64,000 nt of DNA from Absidia repens (taxonomy: Eukaryota; Mucoromycota; Mucoromycetes; Mucorales; Cunninghamellaceae), in contig MCGE01000062.1 of NCBI GenBank assembly GCA_002105175.1, forward strand, positions 19,708 through 83,707, given 5' to 3'. Within the stretch, counting starts at the first letter, position 1, and each line of letters begins with the position of its first letter. Shown here in pieces: positions 60,479 to 64,000 of this stretch. The position numbers and the translations under genes were made by a program. Below the pieces are notes generated by a model, which was not told the DNA's origin, did not search any database, and saw nothing but the letters and a program-made list of their open reading frames with translations.

Positions 60479-60787
60479 TGTTATATTATAGAATAAAATA
60501 GGACTTGTTATCAAGTATTGTGAAACTTTTGGATAATTCTTTATTTCTATTCAAATGTATTGTCTTATTTATACTGATGTGATGGTATGTGGTTATGTAA
60601 AAATAGGGGTGATGAATATGATAGGAATTTGTGTAGTGTGTGATTCGGGGTCTGAATTACGTATTATGGAATGATCGCATATGCATGAACTAAGGTATAG
60701 GAATAAGTGTATAGATAAATATGAATATGTATATATGAAAAGGTATATGGTAGATGGAATGATAGGTGAATGTGTTGGTATACAACA
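60479..60787 (-). repeat. 5' LTR of the chromovirus
   Basis: 309 bases, same as the 3' LTR. In element sense a TATAAATA box is followed about 21 bases later by GAATAGAAA, a plausible transcript start zone. Confidence 0.95.
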
Positions 60788-60848
60788 ACAGCCATAATAA
60801 CAAGCCCCTACTGTATGCTTCAGTATTGCTTACAACATTATAGCATGT
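60788..60848 (-). repeat. Inverted repeat arm B, remainder
   Basis: ACAGCCATAATAACAAG through CATGTAGAAG is the reverse complement of 52681-52739. It completes arm B after the retrotransposon; the first five bases are the target-site duplication. Confidence 0.8.
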
Positions 60849-60854
60849 AGAAGT

Positions 60855-61186
60855 GTCGTATTCCTGGTTCCTGCTTAGCAATATTTACATCAAAAGCATC
60901 CATGCCATCATCATTTGTATATCCGACTTATCTCTTCACTCTATTTTCTACCCCTGAATTCCCCACTTATTCTCACACTTGTCATTCAACACATCAGATA
61001 GCACACAGCCTCAATTATCCGTAGTCTCAAATACACCGTTATCATGCTCCCATCCACAGCCACAAATATCTTTATTTTATTTTAAAAAGACTTGACATTT
61101 TATCAATTAAATAAAAACCATATCAATTGTATCACTTATTTTACTCTTGTCTTTTTATTATCTCACATCCATTTCATAGACAGCAG
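60855..61186 (-). repeat. TGTC...GACA-ended dispersed element, copy 2
   Basis: Reverse complement of 49086-49446 with visible substitutions and only one copy of the 31-bp unit. It begins where arm B similarity ends. Confidence 0.6.
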
Positions 61187-61440
61187 GAACTTTTTTTTTT
61201 TTTGATAGACAGTTGGAATCGTTTTTGTTTTTTGATAGACAGTTGGAATCGTTTTTGTTTTTGATAGACAGTTGGAATCGTTTTTGTTTTTTGATAGACA
61301 GTTGGAATCGTTTTTTTTAGATAGACCACAGGAACCCCCTTGTTTTTAGATAGACCACAGGAACCCCCTTGTTTTTAGATAGACCACAGGAACCCCCTTG
61401 TTTTTAGATAGACCACAGGAACCCCCTTGTTTTTAATAAA
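61176..61440. repeat. Two adjoining minisatellites with related 29-30 bp units
   Basis: Four units opening GATAGACAGTTGGAATCG (starts 61204, 61234, 61263, 61293) are followed by four units opening GATAGACCACAGGAACCCCC (starts 61320, 61349, 61378, 61407). The word CATAGACAGCAGGAAC at 61176, at the end of copy 2, looks like the founder. Confidence 0.9.
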
Positions 61441-61614
61441 TAGCTGGAACCCTCCTTTTTTTTTTTTGTTAATGGACCTCCTCTGGATTTTTTTGTGACA
61501 AGATTGAATATAAAACCCCGCTCAGCCTGAATTATTTTTCAAGGGGCATCTTCCATTTTCTCTCTCTTTCTCTTTCTTTCCCTTTTTTTTTTAACAAATA
61601 CTCATTTTTCTTGC

Positions 61615-62590
61615 TCGTTGTGGACATGGTGGCCATGCCTTTCTGTTAGGACTAGTTTAGAAGGGTTTTGAGATCAGCGATTACAAGATGTATGGGGAAA
61701 CCCTTTCATTTTGGATTTAGGATCTTGGGGCTCATGATTAGCTTAGTTTATGTCATTTTCTCAATAAAATTTTTTTTGTCTCAAACAAACCACAATAAAA
61801 ATAACAACAACAACATCTTTGCTTTAGCAAACATGCATTTGGCTTGATAAATCATGTCTTGGCTTTAATGAAGTGCGCTTCATTAGAAGTTTACAGATCC
61901 CACTTTGAGATCCCTTTTTATACATCATTCCTTCCTCAAACTTTTTTTTTTCTAACACCATTCTTCTAGGTTAGTACCTCTATCAACTACCAATGACCTT
62001 TATTTATATTTTCTTTCTTTTCGCATAATATTGACTGCCATGTTACAATAAAAAAGCTTTTATTTTTAATTCCATTTTCCACCATACCATGGATAACAAA
62101 ACCATTCTAATGTATTAAGCTAAACTATAGTCTATTCTACTGACGTACTGCGAACATTAAAAAGGAGGGGTATCCAACGTTGAATGGTGCAACCTGCGCC
62201 CAGGAAACGATAGTTCTGAATTATATGGCAGGGAATAGAGGAATGAGGAGAGAGGTCTATGCTGTTTGGTCGGTGAGATGAGGAGAGCAGTCAAGAGTGA
62301 TTCCAAGACAACAAAGGGTGGTTGTAAACAAAAGAAAGAGTGGTCATAAAAAAAGAAGGTGATAGTGAAAATAACAAAGGTGGTTATTAGAAATGGAGAG
62401 TATGGCTGTAAAAAAAATAGAAAGGTGATAAGAAAAAAAGTTCAATTGCTGGTAAGTAAAAGAGATGGTGGATGCGAAAAAAAACGGTGGTTGTAATAAA
62501 ACAGAGGGAGCCATTAAAAAAAGGAAGGTGATGAGCAGAAAAAAAAAAGTGAAAGTTTTAAAAAAGAAAGAAAGAGGGTGGTGTCAAGAG
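61615..62590 (+). repeat. Direct long repeat, copy B (with dispersed-repeat core)
   Basis: Core family segment (GATTACAAGATGTATGGGGA near 61680) followed by the same series of blocks as 47545-48440, including TATCCAACGTTG at about 62168, a CGCCCAGGAAACGATAG block and a closing GAAAGAAAGAGGGTG. Same orientation as copy A. Confidence 0.7.
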
Positions 62591-62639
62591 AAGGAGAGGA
62601 CGATGTATATAAAACGGGATCTTTCATGTAGATTTCTAA

Positions 62640-63090
62640 ACGGGATCTTTCATGTAGATTTCTAAACTGGATCTTTAACAGGGATCTCCAAAGGGGATCT
62701 GCAACTTCTGTTGAATTGTCATCATTGAAGCGACAACATAATCTTAAGAAAAAAAATAATTTCATTCATGTAAAGACATACTGCATTTCATAGAAGTAAA
62801 GTAGACTTTTATTGAGGTAAAGATATGTTTTATTGAAACAGACAGACAACCTAAACTAATCATGACATCTCCAAGATCGTAAATTCAAAAATGAAAGGGT
62901 TTCCCCATGCATCTTGTAATTGCTATTTTCAAAACTGTTCAAAACTAGTCCTAAAAGCAAGCCAAGACCACCAGGTACAGAAAGAGAAAAAAAACAGAGA
63001 AGAAAAAAAAATTAAAAAGAAAGAGAAAGAGAGAAAAAAAAATTGATGCCGCCTTTTTATAAAAAAAGAGTGAGCGGCATTCGAAATATG
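62640..63090 (-). repeat. Dispersed repeat family, short diverged copy on minus strand
   Basis: On the minus strand the core TTACAAGATGCATGGGGAAA (near 62899-62918), a pyrimidine tract (62980-63045) and AATAAAAGTC-type tail are present. Two tandem copies of a 29-base GGGATCTTTCATGTAG unit lie at 62612-62670. Confidence 0.65.
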
Positions 63091-63489
63091 ATTGGACCAC
63101 CCAGATATCACTTATATTAGTGTAGACAGGAATAAAAGTCAGAAAGAAATTAAATTTTCCAAAAGTGAAAAAATTTCTACTTCAGGTAGCAGACAAAATA
63201 TTCATTGTTTCCACTTCCGGTTATAATAAAAGAGCAACATTTCCACTTTGAAAGCTAAAGACAAAGAGGAAATAAATAAAAGCCATATTTCCACTTATGG
63301 AACCGATAAAGCAACAATGTTTCTACATTACTCCTCTCTTTATCCTTCCTTTTTTTTTCCGTACTATATAAACTCAAAAAAAACAAACGAAGAGGCGCTT
63401 GTGGGTAAGCTACAGGGAGAGACCTTATACTTTGATTCTGGAGGACATGGAGCGACTACAGATATATATAAATATATTTTTGAATTAAT
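63091..63489. other. Subtelomeric spacer, no gene seen
   Basis: Loose repeats of AAAGCAACATTTCCACTT-like words (63230-63340) can be seen. A 103-codon plus frame at 63248 is built from these and from AT-rich codons and is not called. Confidence 0.4.
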
Positions 63490-64000
63490 TTTTTATTTGT
63501 GTAGTATTACTGAATTAATATTATTAAATTTTGTTTTGTATTATATCTATAATATTTAATATTTAGAATTAACTTCAAATTTAGTATTTAGATATATAGC
63601 ATAAAATTAGGGATAGGATTTAATAATAAATGATAAACTTTTATATTTTGGTTTTAGATTTAAATATTTAAAATTATAGGTTTTGGAGTTTAATATTTAG
63701 GATTATGAATTTTATATTTTTTATTTTAGATTTTAGGCTTTTGACTTCAGGTTTTTTTTTTTTTTTTTTTTAATTTTGTGTTATAGGTTTATGATTTTAC
63801 GGTTTATAGTTTTGAGTATATATATATATATATATATATTTTTGTTAGGGTTTTAGGGTTGGGTCATATGTTGAGGTTTTGGGTTAGGGATTTGGGGTTT
63901 GGGTTTTGGGTTTTGGGTTTTGGGTTTTGGGTTTTGGGTTTTGGGTTTTGGGTTTTGGGTTTTGGGTTTTGGGTTTTGGGTTTTGGGTTTTGGGTTTTTG
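63490..64000 (+). repeat. Degenerate to perfect telomere-like array, TTTTGGG
   Basis: From 63490 the sequence is AT-rich with many TTTTAGG/TTTAGG-like words. From 63845 these become TTAGGG, TTTTAGGG and TTTGGGG, and from 63901 there are 13 perfect GGGTTTT heptamers, then one with an extra T at the window end. The G-rich strand points 5' to 3' out of the window, as at a right-hand chromosome end. Whether it is a terminal telomere or an internal satellite cannot be decided here. Confidence 0.75.

Larger units (their letters stand above)
55273..60787 (-). mobile_element. Complete Ty3/Gypsy chromovirus retrotransposon
   Basis: A 5515-bp element with 309-bp LTRs at 55273-55581 and 60479-60787 that appear identical base for base. 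It is flanked by ACAGC on both sides (55268-55272 and 60788-60792). The internal part carries one Gag-Pol ORF on the minus strand, with a polypurine tract before the 3' LTR and a self-priming-type site after the 5' LTR. The arm A paralogue shows the empty site (GGCTGTAGG at about 52732-52740). Identical LTRs, an intact ORF and an intact duplication point to a very recent insertion. Confidence 0.96.

Noticed and set aside
61204..61440. CRISPR-like regular repeats
   Set aside because: Units are directly adjoining with no unique spacers, in a eukaryotic repeat zone; a minisatellite explains them.
63248..63559. 103-codon plus-strand frame near the window end
   Set aside because: Built from short degenerate repeats and AT-rich codons; no start context or homology recognised.

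Overview
The window looks like nuclear DNA of an early-diverging fungus, most likely Mucoromycota. The reasons are many short GT-AG introns with T-rich interiors, low-complexity Q/N/S runs in proteins, a fungal set of housekeeping genes, and a Ty3-type chromovirus. No bacterial-style operons, tRNA, rRNA or CRISPR were seen. The phylum call is inference from style and gene content, not from a search.

The left three quarters (about 2-47.2 kb) are gene-rich. In order: a cytochrome P450 (-) and a rhodanese/dual-specificity MAPK phosphatase (+) that diverge from a 0.9-kb gap; a nucleoside hydrolase (-) with one GA-AG intron; a Msb2-like signalling mucin (-); an uncertain small membrane-protein gene (-); a G-protein beta subunit (-); a decayed MFS transporter (-); an HSD10-like short-chain dehydrogenase (+); a 607-residue low-complexity protein (-); PAT1 (-); an Aurora kinase (-) with a one-base frameshift in a homopolymer; ribosomal protein eS26 (-) whose first coding exon is only the ATG; a DEUBAD/ASXH plus RAMA protein (+); and the cohesin loader SCC2 (+, 20 exons). 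Mucin, G-beta and the MAPK phosphatase could belong to one surface-signalling network; SCC2 and Aurora both serve chromosome segregation. Neither grouping is an operon.

Spread between these genes are about 0.7-kb copies of one unnamed repeat family. It has a CACGTG-containing left end, a pyrimidine tract, a highly conserved core containing GCATGGGGAAACCC, and a tail rich in AATAAA.

The right quarter (47.5-64 kb) is a nested repeat zone without host genes. It has diverged copies of the same family, a 1.15-kb tandem duplication, an 810-bp solo LTR with a TTAGC target-site duplication, and a large inverted repeat whose spacer holds a strongly C-rich minisatellite. One arm of that inverted repeat is split by a complete 5515-bp chromovirus with identical-looking 309-bp LTRs, an ACAGC target-site duplication and one 1590-codon Gag-Pol ORF. 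The last 0.5 kb passes from degenerate TTTTAGG-like sequence to a clean TTTTGGG heptamer array that runs to the window end, which suggests a subtelomere and possibly a chromosome end.

All exon coordinates were worked out by hand from splice motifs and reading-frame closure.
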